Made by a program: the position numbers and the translations under genes. From Eretmocerus hayati (taxonomy: Eukaryota > Arthropoda > Insecta > Hymenoptera > Aphelinidae): a DNA stretch of 64,000 nucleotides. Positions 22,024 to 33,437 of this stretch are shown here, piece after piece (position 1 is the first letter of the stretch; every line of letters starts with the position of its first letter). The stretch covers positions 177,737,021 to 177,801,020 of the forward strand of contig CM056741.1 of assembly GCA_029851415.1 (NCBI GenBank). Reading direction: 5' to 3'. Below the pieces are notes generated by a model. The model had not been told where the DNA came from and did not search any database. It saw nothing but the letters and a program-made list of their open reading frames with translations.

Positions 22024-22870
22024 TTAGGTAACTTTGGTACTGTAGGTGCAACTTTGGTACACCCCTGGAAAATGACTTTCAGAGCTGCGTTTGGCAAGGT
22101 GAATGATTCTATCGCTCCGAAACCTATTTTCCCTTCTCGACATACACATAACCAATGTATCGAGTCATCGCAGATCCCACGTGGATGATTGTGGTTGACT
22201 ATTGAAGCTTTTTGTAAAAAGGCTGATTAAGTAGAGGTATGCGTGTAGTCCAGTTAGTGTACCTGGCAAGAACTGTTCCAGAGTGAGCTACTGATGAATA
22301 ACGTTACATTTCGACCACATATGTAACAATATTGAAGAAACCATCGTTACATTGGGGTATTCACAAGATATGGAATTGGGATGAATGAAGAACGGGGGAA
22401 ACAACCATTGAAAAGTGTACCAAAGTCACCCTACTCTACGTAAGATACGTTACCGCAGGGTAACTTTGGTTTGATTTTGTATAACAGCTCTTCCTTGACT
22501 TATTGTGAATCGAGCGACGGTCCATGAGGTTATAAAATGTTCCAAACGACTGAGAAGAAGATTTCTGAACAATTAAAATTGATTCACTTGTATGATAGTG
22601 AGTAAAATTGATATACTTTGTGAGTGTACCAAAGTCGCCCGCTCGGGGTCTAACTTTGGTACACTTCTTCAACTGCTAATAGCTCCGGCTTAAACTCATC
22701 AAATTGAACTTTGTAGCTCATCAATTGAAAGCTGAGACTGTAAGCTTTTGATTGACTACTAATACGAGTTGGTTTCGTCAATGTATATAGGAATGCCAAT
22801 CCAAACAAAATAAAAAGTACCGAAACCGTACCAAAATTACCCAATTTGACGGTATTCAATATTTTAGATA
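22024..22870. repeat. Cluster of AACTTTGGTACAC motifs
   Basis: The word GTAACTTTGGTAC or its complement GTACCAAAGTCACC occurs about seven times: near 22028, 22049, 22418, 22460, 22626, 22650 and 22827. Similar words with A for T (AACTTTGGAACA) form a second cluster at 62414-63290. A dispersed element with repeated internal motifs is the likeliest explanation. Confidence 0.5.
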
Positions 22871-23105
22871 CATCTAGTGGTCTAAGAATTTGTCCTGAAA
22901 TAAATAACTCATTCATGCTCTGCAAAATGCGAGGCCTGAGCCTGAATACTATTTTAGACACAATCCAATGACTGACCAAACACTTGGCTAGTTTTTCCTC
23001 ACAATTTTGATCACTATTTCTTCGAGGACATTGCCTGTTTGCTGCATAGAAATATTCAAACGGCAAAGATCCCACGATCCCGGAATAATTTCGATTGCCA
23101 AACAT
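22650..23105 (-). CDS. Unrecognised 151-codon open frame in lipase intron
   Basis: The frame starts with an ATG and has one hydrophobic segment (SVLFILFGLAFLYTL, about residues 95-109). The family is not recognised. The 3' end runs into the AACTTTGGTAC repeat words, suggesting it belongs to that repeat or is chance. It lies in the same orientation as, but inside an intron of, the lipase. Confidence 0.15.
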   Translation of the reverse strand: MFGNRNYSGIVGSLPFEYFYAANRQCPRRNSDQNCEEKLAKCLVSHWIVSKIVFRLRPRILQSMNELFISGQILRPLDVSKILNTVKLGNFGTVSVLFILFGLAFLYTLTKPTRISSQSKAYSLSFQLMSYKVQFDEFKPELLAVEEVYQS

Positions 23106-24206
23106 GTCTAGTCATAAGGTGATGTGACAACAATAAAATTGGAGAACATTTCTCCAGAAAAATTCTCACAATCCAAAAAAATCTGTCGAAATTCGAAGAA
23201 GACGATAAGCAATAACTTCGTTGACCAACTTCCACTCACTGATAAATGAACATAGACCACTACTTATTGTCAGTTTCAAGACTCATCAGCTTAACTCTTA
23301 CGGAACATCATGTTACACGGATCGACATCATCAAGTCAATTGCGTCGACCGTCTTGATGGTGGCACTGTGCGTTGGCTGCAGCTGACACTATTTACACTG
23401 CATCACGGTATCTATACACTTCGAGGGGACTTTCAGGCGCGTGTATCTCTTCCCAACAAGAGGTTCTCATAGTATGGGTTTCCAGACACATCAGAGCTAG
23501 ATTGTATGTACAAACACCCTGCGTACTCCTGCTATCCTAATACTTCCCGATGAGATCGATAGCTTACGTAACAGCGCGCGCGCGCCCCGGTGTGTAAACT
23601 CTGCCATTCAGTTTCAATCGAACCGATTGATTGGGCTCTGTCTGAATATAGGTATAGTTGAATAGACGTATAGATGCGGAGTTGACTGAGCAGTTTGTGG
23701 GTGTTTGATTATAATACTGATACACGATGTGATGAATATTTTTCCAAATTTTCGCTCAAAATTTTGAGACTGTTTCCATTGAACGCTTTTTTTCAGATTA
23801 CTCCAAGTTTACTATTTTTTATATGTATCTATACAAACTCCTGCTATGACCCCGTTCATTTTTATACCAAAGAACTACTGATTCGTGAGCAAAATTTCTA
23901 GGTTTTTTTCTTATGAAAATTTTGTCTTTCCATACTGGTGAGACTACTATGTTTCCAAACATTTGGCGATTTGTTTCCTACTGACTCGAAATATGAGCCC
24001 TAATTTTCCATGCAGTCTTGAAACAACTCTAGTTAAACGACTAACTTTTATGGAAGTTCATCCACGGAGGGACAGCTCACTTTGATACAATTCTTATCAA
24101 TTTTTGACAACTACCCATTTTTATCTCATTAAAAATCTCAAAAATGTTCTACGCATCTTAACAGTTATATCAATCTTATTCACGTAATATTAACCAATAT
24201 AGTTAC

Positions 24207-24477
24207 CTGTGATACGTCCCAATTTGTAGCCATACTGGTTTCGTAAATTATGGCCTACGTAGCCGCAAGTGTGAGCCCCTAAACTATGACCAATGCAGTG
24301 CAGTCTCGATGGATGAATACGGCCCTTTTGGATCAACTGCATAGTTAATCGACCAATCATTGCTCCAACTAGTCGTGTATTGGCTACTGCCTGGGTGTAA
24401 GGGGGTCCTGCCCCACCGATCCAGTTGACCACCAAAACGTTGGCATCTTCCCGATGAAGCAATTCTTTCATCATTTT
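24207..24477 (-). CDS. Lipase exon 3: nucleophile serine (pancreatic-lipase family)
   Basis: This exon belongs to a neutral lipase (triacylglycerol or phospholipid hydrolase, alpha/beta-hydrolase fold), normally secreted. It encodes VLVVNWIGGAGPPYTQAVAN, the oxyanion-region strand, and the nucleophile elbow CIGHSLGAHTCGYVG, with the serine at residue 227 of the model, then KLGRITG. The acceptor is AAATTCAACAG and the donor GTAACT; 90 codons plus one base. That base completes the Gly of ITG-LDPAEP with exon 4. With Asp255 and His342 the catalytic triad is complete, so the enzyme is predicted active. Substrate preference cannot be read from sequence. The family is certain; orthology to a named gene is not claimed. 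Confidence 0.96.
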
Positions 24478-25416
24478 CTGTTGAATTTTAGATCATAATA
24501 CTTCATTCGTATCGAGAGATAATGATTCTTGTAAATGGCCCATCGTGAGGTCAATTTTCTTTGCCCAATATCAATTGTTCAGAGTCAGAGTGGACCAAGT
24601 CCATATTTTGGATTTAAAAGAGACTTCCATCTTGATCGATTACTGTATGAGCTAGAGAGCTGTCAAAAATAATTTTCACGTCAAAGACGTGACCAAGATA
24701 CCTGAACGATTTTGGTTGGGGGTTTCTTGTCTAATGAGAAGACGTAGAATATATTATTCTGAAGACATAAGTCACAGTTTCAAAAAGTGGACTTGGTCCA
24801 TTTTGGCTCTTCATATGTGGAATTTCACAGGACGTTTATTAAGACCTATGTAGAACATAAGATTTCATGAACATATATGATCATGGAATCCGTGGATTCC
24901 ATGTTCATGCATGATCAGGTGTAGAATTGGTCTGGAAATTTTTCATTTTTATCCCGGAAAGACGTGATTTACTCATTTACAATTGGTGTAACATCAATAC
25001 CTCACAGTATGATCAGACATCCCTCAGAAAAACCTTTCTCGGAGTCATTCTCAGATTTTGAACATTTGAAGCACTGAAGAGAAAGGTTTCGTAAAAAATT
25101 TCACTCTTCTGAAACTTAGGACCGACTCCTGGGAAGATTTTTTTCAGTAGTATATAATCAGTATCGTGACGTATTGATGTTAGAATAGGTTTGAATCAAT
25201 ATATCACAACTTTCTAGAACGAAAAAAAAGGTTTGAAAGGGTTTTACGTATGATCATATATGAGCATGGAATCCTCAAATTCCATGATCATATATGTTCA
25301 TGAAATCGTATCTTTTACATGGGGAACCATGAAGAAATTTCATCCGGGCATTCAAATTGACATAAGATTGAGTATTTTAATGGAATAAATTCGAAGAGTT
25401 GATTACTATTCCTTAC
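24478..25416. other. Lipase intron 2, with palindromic repeats
   Basis: It contains a pair GTGGACCAAGTCC / GTGGACTTGGTCC about 200 bp apart (24590 and 24789) and the inverted repeat at 24857-25312. Donor GTAAGG and acceptor TTCAACAG are both good; phase 0. Confidence 0.75.
24857..25312. mobile_element. TIR element with palindromic ends, 456 bp
   Basis: The left end ATTTCATGAACATATATGAT, continuing into CATGGAATCC, matches the right end as complement. Each end is itself palindromic, since GGATTCCATG follows CATGGAATCC. No open frame. It lies wholly inside lipase intron 2. No target duplication was identified. Confidence 0.65.
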
Positions 25417-25688
25417 CATAATCCACGTTTTATTTCCATTGTCTAAGTAACCATGAATTATGTAATATAACTTCTCATTCTTCCTCAGAGATGACTCTAG
25501 GATCGTAGCAGGGCGATCGATGAGTAATTCTTCAGGATCGTCCATTGTATCACGAGTGTAGAGAAGAAAAAGTGGATTTACGGTATCGGGTCGTTCAGGA
25601 AATGTTGAAACAGGCCTACTACCTCCAGACCAGGGACTTCCAATGTAGAAGCATCCATATGGTTCGTAACATCTCCACATGTACCATT
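25417..25688 (-). CDS. Lipase exon 2: N-terminal part of hydrolase domain
   Basis: Behind the acceptor CCCATACAG the exon encodes WYMWRCYEPYGCF, the conserved first disulfide motif of mature pancreatic lipases (CYxxxGCF), then SPWSGG, FLLYTR, and LYYIIHGYLDNGNKTWIM, where HGY/HGF is the oxyanion-hole strand. Donor ATG/GTAAGG, phase 0 with exon 3. The exon begins with two bases of a codon, so it is not the first coding exon; the ATG inside it would omit a conserved N-terminus and leave no signal peptide. Confidence 0.93.
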
Positions 25689-25790
25689 CTGTATGGGAAA
25701 GGAATCATAATGAAGATGATACTGTCGAAGGTATTAATTGCAAAATATACGATAATGGCTAAAAATGTGTTGAGGCGATGCAGTCACGAT

Positions 25791-26090
25791 GCAAGCTAAA
25801 AGTCATTCCCATTTTCCTGCGATTTTCTTGCGATTTGGGCCAGACGACGAGTTGGCGAATACTTGTTATCGTTTAATTCGAATTCGTCCACTCTTCGTTT
25901 ATTAGCCCAAATCAGAAGAGAATCGGAGGCTCGATCGGAGAGAAACGGGAATGAAAATATGCCTGTGTTATAGGTGGGGAGGTTTCCACGGCCAAGTTGG
26001 CCACATTGTTCTCCGATTCTCTCTCGGTTCGGGGCAAACGAGGAGAAAACGAATTCTAGTTAGACCATAACATGGATTCGACAACTCGTC
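25791..26090. repeat. 360-bp-spaced repeat, copy A
   Basis: Starts TGCAAGCTAAAAGTCATTCC. It contains GCGATTTGGGC and, inverted, GCCCAAATCAGAAG, and CGACGAGT with CACTCTTCG, so the unit is internally palindromic. Copy B begins at 26151 with TGCAAGCTGAAAATCATTCC. Copy A is intact where copy B is interrupted by a Harbinger-like element. Confidence 0.75.
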
Positions 26091-26150
26091 TTAAAGTTCG
26101 AGTCATCAAAATTTTTTTGTAACATGTATTCTCAGGTTCTATGGTCAACT

Positions 26151-27200
26151 TGCAAGCTGAAAATCATTCCCATCTTTCTCTGATTCTGTTGCGATTTGGG
26201 CTAAGGGGCCGTCCGTAAACTACGTAGGTGGCCAAGGGGGAAGGGGGGGGGGTCAAAAATTTAATTTAAAAAAACTACATTCGGCTACGGGGGAGGGGGG
26301 GGGTCATCGGCTTTACTACGTAGCTTCATATTTTTAAATTGCGTGCATGAAAATGGCTCTCGGTACATGATTTCAATATTCTTATCGGTCAGATAAATTT
26401 AGATTGGATGTAATAATAATCTATGAAGCCACACAGCCGATGGTTGTACATAAACAGCATGTACGTCAGATGTTCATTCGTTCACGTCATTGTTCACATT
26501 TGCTGAGTGCTCGTGTGTAAGTATCTCTGGCGGTTCCGAACTGGTGAATCGTCTTCATACTTGAGCTTGGCTCACTTGTATATCCTTTATCAAGTATTAC
26601 CTATGTTTTCCAAATTTATTCCCTAAAATCTTCTGACTTCGAATTCGAATGTCCCTCCATAAGGCAGATAAACCCTCTAATACGTCTGACAAGACGAATC
26701 ATGCCCGTAATCAGGGAGAAGGTAAATGATCTATATTATAATCACATAGGATATCTTAAAGCAGTCGTGCTACTCCAACTCAAGATATTTTGAAAAATAA
26801 AATAGTTTCCAGGATCTTAGGTTCTTTTCGATGGAATAGAACTTTTATTATTTTTAGAAAAGCTACGTAGTTTTTTGGGGGGAGAGGGGGTCAGATTGGC
26901 CAAAAAGCTACGATTGGCTACGGGAGGGGGGGAGGGAAGGGGTCAAAAATAATTAAAATCGGTTTACGTAGTTTATGGACGGCCCCTAAATGACGAGTGC
27001 ACAAATATTTGTTATCATCTAATTTAGATTCGTCTACTCGTCGTTTAGCTCAAATTGCAAGAGAATCGGAGAAAGATGGGAATGGAAATGCGCGTGTATT
27101 ATAGGTTAGGAGGTTCCCGCGGACGAGTTATTTCCACTTTTCTCCGATTTTCTTTTGATTTGGGCTCAGCGACGGATTGAGGAATACAAGTTGGACAATA
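26151..27200. repeat. 360-bp-spaced repeat, copy B, interrupted
   Basis: It matches copy A from TGCAAGCT through GCGATTTGGGC up to 26204, then resumes at 26987 with TAAATGACGAGTGC through TATAGGTTAGGAGG. The gap is exactly the Harbinger-like element plus one copy of its target duplication. Confidence 0.75.
26205..26986. mobile_element. PIF/Harbinger-like MITE with TAA duplication
   Basis: The 782-bp element starts GGGGCCGTCCGTAAACTACG and ends with CGTAGTTTATGGACGGCCCC, an inverted repeat with one mismatch in about 22 bases. It is flanked by TAA (26202-26204 and 26987-26989). A 3-bp TWA-type duplication is characteristic of PIF/Harbinger. Poly-G-rich stretches follow each end. No transposase frame is present. 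Comparison with copy A at 25791 gives a paralogous empty site, with CAG in place of TAA. Confidence 0.85.
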
Positions 27201-27739
27201 ACAAGTATTCAACGTCCATGGTCGCGGTGCACGGTGACCGCATCTCCTAAAGTATCTCTATTCTTATCTTTTTGAATTCGAGTATGTTTCAAAGTATTTT
27301 TGTGAAATGGATCAGAACAACTATGTTCTCGTGAAGATCCAAGAACGTGGACTCTTCAAAACTCCTCTCGCATTGCATGATTGGGTATTGTGTCTTATCA
27401 AGAGAGCTTATTGTATCGAAGCGCCTGAGATATGGTATCCATTCCAACTTGGTAGGGGACACGGTTCCCTAGTTTGAAGGCGCCAAGAGGTAGCGGATCG
27501 CGATTCTTCGCTGAAATTCCAAGCTGAGCGCACTTATCGAACGATATTTGTGATAGATAACACCAAGATTCAGATAGAATGAAGTCCGTAGATAGATGAG
27601 TTTTCGGATGTGTGACCATGAAGGAAACCCGATTGGATTCCATCCTCAAATTTTAAAAGAATGAGATGCATGAGAACTCCAGGAAAACTTCGATCTTCAT
27701 CTCGCTTCATTCGGCCCTGACAGGGTTCGAAGAATATTT

Positions 27740-28945
27740 TATACTGCTGTTAAGGGGAGGCCACACCATGATTTTGAATTCTGGCCTAAAAAATCATGAG
27801 GAGCTGAAGATCTGAATTCATGATGTATTTTCTCGATCTAAAAACGATGGTGCAGTCGGTTTTTCGGAAAAAAAATTTTCTTCGACCATATTTATTTCCT
27901 GGTTTGCGTACCCTCTGCCGGATCGCCGAATCCATACGTTTTGTTCAAAATCATAAAAATTACCCCCCAAAAAAAATTTACAGACCGATTCGTCAAATTC
28001 TGTGGGACTAGATACATTTTTCGGGTCAAGAATCTGAATTTTCTCGCTAAAATGCCTCAGAACTCGAGAAATAACGACTATTTTGAAAAATGACAAGAAT
28101 ACTTTTTTGTTCAGATGGAAAAATTACATCAAATTAGTGGACGAAAAATGGCAATAATCGCGAAAAAATACCACCGGAAAACTATATAACTATATATGAG
28201 TCATTTCGGAGCATTTCGGCCGGGGGTGTCACCAGGGGGATCTGGGAAAAATCCCAAAAAAACTTTTTCGATTAATACTGTGTTTGAAAAGTACAAAAAT
28301 TTTTTTTTGGGATTTTTCCGAAGCCCTCCACGGGCCGTAGGGCCCACAAAAGGTCTATTTTAGGCCCTTTTTTGGCCTATTTCTGGAAAATCATAGCTCC
28401 GACTAGACTCAATCTTTTTTTACGTATTTAAGATCATTTTTTTTTTGAGACTAGCACTTTTGAAAATAAAAAAAAAAATTAGTCCGGAATCAATCATGCA
28501 GCCTAGTAACTTCTAGGAGCTATTTGCGAAGAGCAGATTTTAGCGATTTTTGGGCCTGCTTCAAAGCGATCTAGCTCCTACTAGACATGTGATAATCGAC
28601 TTCTGCAGGTGGTCATTTTGAAGGTGTTGGAAAAACCTACAATTTGACCACCTGTAGAAGTCGATTATCGTACTTTTTATAGGAGCTATAGCCGAGACAA
28701 GTTGAGCAGTTTTGTAAAAACGCATTTCGCGTTTTGTAAAAACGCAGTTGGTAGTCCAAATGTCTCCTCTTCCCAATTTTGAGGTCAAAAATCCAGTAAG
28801 CCTGGAAGAAAAATTTTTCCATCGAATATCTCTAAATTTTGGGGGTGTACGACCAAAAATAATAGCATTTTCGGACTCAGCGCACGATTTTAAATCGAAA
28901 TATGTGTCCCCCTTTTCTCGGAAGGTAACTTTTTTCAATTTGTGA
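27740..28945. other. Unclassified repeat-like block with A/T-run sequence
   Basis: This block of lipase intron 1 has long A and T runs, words such as AGGAGCTATAGC and CTAGCTCCTACTAGAC, and several antisense open frames (for example 28561-28938, minus, 125 codons) without recognisable domains. It starts near TTAAGGGGAGGCC, but no matching right end was found. It is probably an old mobile element. Confidence 0.3.
28571..28690. repeat. Inverted repeat, arms about 45 bp
   Basis: GCTCCTACTAGACATGTGAT followed by AATCGACTTCTGCAGGTGGT pairs with ACCACCTGTAGAAGTCGATT ending in ATAGGAGC. The loop is about 25 bp. Confidence 0.75.
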
Positions 28946-29095
28946 GCCGGTGTTATTGATGACCTCGGCCAAATTGAAACTCACTATTATTCAGAATACC
29001 CTTAGTAAGGAGATGATCTGGCAGTTCTTATCAAAATAGTAAAGTATTTGTATTTCATTACAATTGAATAAAGGTCGTATCAGACATGCGATGGT

Positions 29096-29212
29096 TCTGA
29101 CGGTTTGCCTACTTGGAAGGAGTGAAGTATGATGGTTGTGTCGATGGGTGGATGCGTTGGTGGGTGGATGTGTGCGTAGGTGGTCGGGTGGACGGGTGGA
29201 CGCAAAAATCCC
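29096..29212. repeat. GGTGG-rich low-complexity tract
   Basis: Repeated GGTGGATG, GGTGGGTGG and GGGTGGACG words give a strongly purine/GT-rich plus strand. Confidence 0.75.
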
Positions 29213-29299
29213 GCATTTTCGTAATTTGGGTACATAATATACTATTTTGACACTGTGACGTCACAGCCATTATGATGGATCATCAGATCTGTTGTCTGA

Positions 29300-32200
29300 T
29301 TGATTCGATCGAGATTTTGATGCAAAAATTATATAAAATACATTTCATCAATTCTTAATCCTAGCTAGTCGACTTTGATTCTTTCTTTGATACTTCGTTC
29401 AGAAAATCGTATTACAAACAAGTTCTTGATATTTAATGGATAAAATGTCAACTACGGTATCATATATGTAATACGCGTTCGGAACGCACTTCCGCCGTCT
29501 TTAGTCAGAATTGAAAAGTCAGTTTTTGCGATATGGTGAGCAAAATCCTAAAACCAAGTTTGTTATGAGTTAGAAAATTGTTTAGGATGGTAAGGCCTAA
29601 AAAAGATGCATGAAACATTCCATCCAATGATTGAATGAAGAGCTTTGATCCTGGTACAAATCAGAATACTATGTTCACAAGTGTTGATAATATCAAAATA
29701 GATTTGTCCTAGTCTATTTGCACCATTGTATGATACATTCATCGTAGAGAAAAATAGCCGAGGAAATAGTAACCGTAATTCATCATCTCTTGTATTCATT
29801 GTACAGAGTTTGTCTGAATCGACATGATAGAATGATCGATCGTTTTGAAAAATCAGTAACAAATTACATGCTGAGATATTGAGCTAATAATTCGAGTTCA
29901 AGATAAGTAAGTATAGCAAGTTCGCATAATTTGCAAAAATCTTTGAGATACATTCGCGTCTGTACATGTGTCACCAGATTTTTTAAAAACTTTTTTCAAT
30001 GATTTGGGGTTATCGAGGCGCTTACAGATAATAAGGTCTTCTCTGATAGACTGACCGCGGTTGTATAAAATGACTTATCAGTTCCTTGAACGTTGAAAGT
30101 GTTATGTCTCCAATTAAGGCGGTACATTAGTGCCAACATTAATCATCGATATAAGCATATCAAAGGAGAGTGATCTTGATTTGTTTTCTTGCACTTTCTC
30201 AGCATTAATCTGCTATTTTCCGGGTCTATTCTCACACGGTGGTCACCTTTTTTCCACAAACTCAAAACTCATTTCAAAATGCTACTGATTCCATAATGAA
30301 AGGTAGAACAAAAGTTTTAATTTGATAATCACTTTGAATGTTGAGCTGTAAGGTTTACTTTGGGCTCGACCTACTTTAGTGATGAAATTTACGAATACCC
30401 ATGCCACACCACGCTCGAACTGTACAAATTCAACCGATTATATTCAAGGTTCAAAAATTCATTCACCATTATCCAATTTTTTAAAGACTCCTCGATGTAA
30501 ATCATAATCAGCCGGACCCAGTTAATCTTCACTTTTCGGTCAGCCGGATTCGGTTTGAGCTACGTGAAAAAGTACAAAATGAGTGAGTAATTCTAATCCG
30601 AGACTGAATCCGATTATCGTTTTTATTTGTCACTATCTGTGAGCTGTTTGGAACATCCTACTTGTATATTAGAATTCAATATCAATGTCTCGGAAAATGT
30701 GATAAGTCGATGGCAATTGACTCTTCGTTATTTTTGTCTCACTCACTTATTCTTGCTTGAATATTCTAGATGAAAGACTTTCAAGAATTCGATACTACAA
30801 ATTGTGCCAAATCTGTTTTGCACGATCGATAACTGTAATCAATGGATAGTGTCATTTTCATTGACGTATGAATAACATGTTTTTATTGCTCATAGCCTTG
30901 CAAAGTCAATGAATGACCTGTAGATGTCAATATATTATTGTCGAGATTATTGTGGCATTGAATACGTCCGGATTCGATTATTTCAACATTTTGATTGAAA
31001 AATCAACTTTGAATAGTTATCGAGTCACTGCAATGGGTCCCGTCGATGTGATCAACGATTTTTCCATTTTTTGGCAATTTATCCTGGCCATTTACTTTGC
31101 CGAGAACATAAATAGCGCGCCGGAAATTCATTTACCCCTGTACAAACATATTTGACGGCATTCAGGAGTCTATAGTCTACAACTAAAATAAATTTACGAA
31201 AAAACCGCAAAGTTTACCTTTATACTGTAGACGCCCATATTGCTCATGAACTGCACTGGTGTAATGATAAATTGGAGATTGAAGCAAGGATATTCAAGTT
31301 ACCGTTGATCACTAATAAATCATACTTTTAAGAGTTTTTCACAGTTAAAAGATAAAAAATCAAAGTTAAGCGTAATTTACATCATTTACTTGGCCGTTAA
31401 TGGTAAGTTTCGATATAATTTTTGCCAAAGTCAGTTTCACTTTTTTGTCTCTGAGTTGTTTTGGGCTCACAGTGGTTTTTAAGGAGTTGAATTACAAGGT
31501 AAGCATTACATGCACTAATCATTCTTATGTAAAAGTATTGTATTCGACTTCACAAATCATACTCGGAATTTCCACGTGTTTCCATGTGTAATAGGTGTAG
31601 TGGAGGTTTGAGGGACTAGGATGTATTTTGAGGGTTTCAATTCACGGGCAAGCTATTAGCCACACCGAATAACAAAATTTGAAGACTATATGAAAATAAC
31701 GCATTGAAAAGACAGAGAGGTTTGCAATATCTGACAAGTGCGTATAAGCACGCGTATAATTGTCATAATAAATTTTTAGAATATTGAATTTTCGCTAAAA
31801 TTGTTCAGCTCTCACTCACATTTGCACTTCAAAATGTAACTCAATACATATTGTTGATTGTACCTAAGTTGAGTCAGAATGTTTATACGACCGTGGTCAG
31901 AATCAACATTTTCATACGATCCATGCCATAATTGAAGAAAGTCGTAATTTTGAGTGCATTTGCGTTGACATTCGTGTCTATTCTCAATCATTTCGTCGAA
32001 TTAAAAGTTGTGAGCCTCTTCAATCAGCAAATTTTGAATTCGAACTTATAGAGCAAGGTGTAGTTGCCAAGTTATTAGTCATCTTGTTTAGACTTGCAAA
32101 GGCTGTCGGAGATGAGTGATAAGTTGACGCATAAAAAAGTATGATAACAGAGCCAATGGTCACGTGAGCTACCGAATTTGCCGGCACGAGATTTTGTGAA

Positions 32201-33000
32201 GTTGAATGAACGATCTTAATATTGAAAAACTGCATTTGTTCCGGATTTTCTTTGAAAGATTTTAAATTCGTACAATCTTGACCCAGATCTGACAATTCAC
32301 TCGAGTGGATGAAAAATAAATTTTGAGTCAATTTTCTAAATCCAATGAGTCCTCACATACCGGCAATTTGATTCTTAGATTGACCATTCGTTTGTTGTGT
32401 CATATCAGTATAGAATTAATTTATCACATTCTAGTCACATAGTTGACGAAGTGTTTTTCAAAGTGTGATGTCAACCTCTAAAAGATTTTCGAGTCAGAGC
32501 GAAATAACGTTTTGGAACACACGTTTTGCTAAATGCTCCGTAACAGTCTTGACTTTTATAGAAGTTGAAGAAAATTCGAGAATTGCCAGCAAATATCCAC
32601 AAGGACCCGGGCTCTTGAAATAAAACTCGAAAAAATGGTTCATTTTAAATCTGGAGAATGCTTCACTGTGAAAAAATTAGTAATTTCAACCATTTGATTC
32701 AATTTTCAGACAGTTGGTTGAAAAGTTAATTCAACCATCCGTTTGAAGTTTTATGAAATAGATTCCCCACGGTATTCATGAAGAGTTGTGAAATTAGATC
32801 CTGCAAATTCTCGCTTGAACATGAGAAAGTTTTTGTTCATATTATCGAGGTGGTGGATGCCCATGCCAACTGAGTCCAATATTCTGAATCAACACCTCGA
32901 AATTGCAGTGCAAACGTGGACTTGTACATTTATGAACCGTGTTCAATGTTTGTTGTCCCCAAGAATGGGTCAATTCTATAAAAATCCAAATAATGCATGT
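29300..33000. other. No additional gene recognised
   Basis: AT-rich sequence inside proposed lipase intron 1. Open frames are short and none carries family motifs. One would expect at most regulatory sequence here; none can be pointed to. Confidence 0.4.
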
Positions 33001-33013
33001 CAAAAGTACTTGC

Positions 33014-33227
33014 CTTCATCGTATTCAAAGCTATCATCTTGGGTTGCAGGTGTCGTACTTGTCGTACTTGTCGTACTCGTAGTCAATTGTCTATGCAACC
33101 TTCTCGAATTCCAATTCCATCGATCTCTCGCCGCAGTTATCCCCACAATTAAATTTAATAACACTGTCACAATCACAAACCACAATATCGAAACTACTCC
33201 ATCACCCATCAATCTCATCCTAGCCAT
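33014..33227 (-). CDS. Lipase, proposed exon 1: signal/anchor and linker
   Basis: The frame starts with an ATG at 33227, has a hydrophobic segment at about residues 11-31 (signal peptide or signal anchor), then a basic stretch and a Thr/Ser linker TTSTTSTTSTT, ending with acidic SFEYDE. The exon would end at GAAG followed by GCAAGT, a classical GC-AG donor, leaving one base that completes a Glu with exon 2 (GAATGG). Phase fits exactly. With this exon the protein totals 528 residues, longer than vertebrate pancreatic lipase (465-residue precursor) because of the linker. It could instead belong to another transcript. Confidence 0.5.
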
Positions 33228-33430
33228 GTTTTTATATTTTTTATGTCTTTATATCGACAAAATGTTTTCACCGCACAAATTTTATCGAGACGTACTACTG
33301 ACGCATCGCAGAAAAATCACTCGTCTATCAAGCGTAAAACCGGTGTCTCAAAGTTTATATACTACCAGAAACTGATTGCACATGTCGACACGTCCGTCGT
33401 ATACGATTGTATACGACAGAATATATACAC

Positions 33431-33437
33431 TTATATA
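33431..33437 (-). promoter_or_regulatory. Possible TATA box for lipase exon 1
   Basis: TATATAA (minus strand), inside GATATATAAGTG, lies about 200 bases before the proposed start codon. AT-rich DNA makes this weak evidence. Confidence 0.2.

Larger units (their letters stand above)
21519..24206. other. Lipase intron 3 (between exons 3 and 4)
   Basis: It contains the AACTTTGGTAC motif cluster (22024-22870) and an unrecognised minus-strand frame (22650-23105). CGCGCGCGC occurs at about 23575-23585. No extra lipase exon is needed here because exons 3 and 4 join precisely at ITG-LDPAEP. Confidence 0.7.
25689..33013. other. Proposed lipase intron 1 (7.3 kb)
   Basis: It runs from a possible GC-type donor (GCAAGT) to CCCATACAG. 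It is filled with repeats: a tandem 360-bp family with a Harbinger-like insertion, a hairpin at 28571-28690, and a GGTGG-rich stretch. From about 29300 to 33000 I see no further gene or clear repeat. Confidence 0.5.

Noticed and set aside
24588..24812. GGACCAAGTCC / GGACTTGGTCC pair as a TIR element
   Set aside because: The word is itself nearly palindromic, so orientation is ambiguous, and similarity does not extend far enough to define ends.
27740..27760. TTAAGGGGAGGCC as a piggyBac left end
   Set aside because: No inverted right end with TTAA was found downstream.
32788..33375. Plus-strand frame of 195 codons
   Set aside because: It overlaps the proposed lipase exon 1 on the other strand, and its Val-Leu-Val repeat is the complement of the TTS linker. 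It is more likely a shadow, though if exon 1 is wrong it should be reconsidered.
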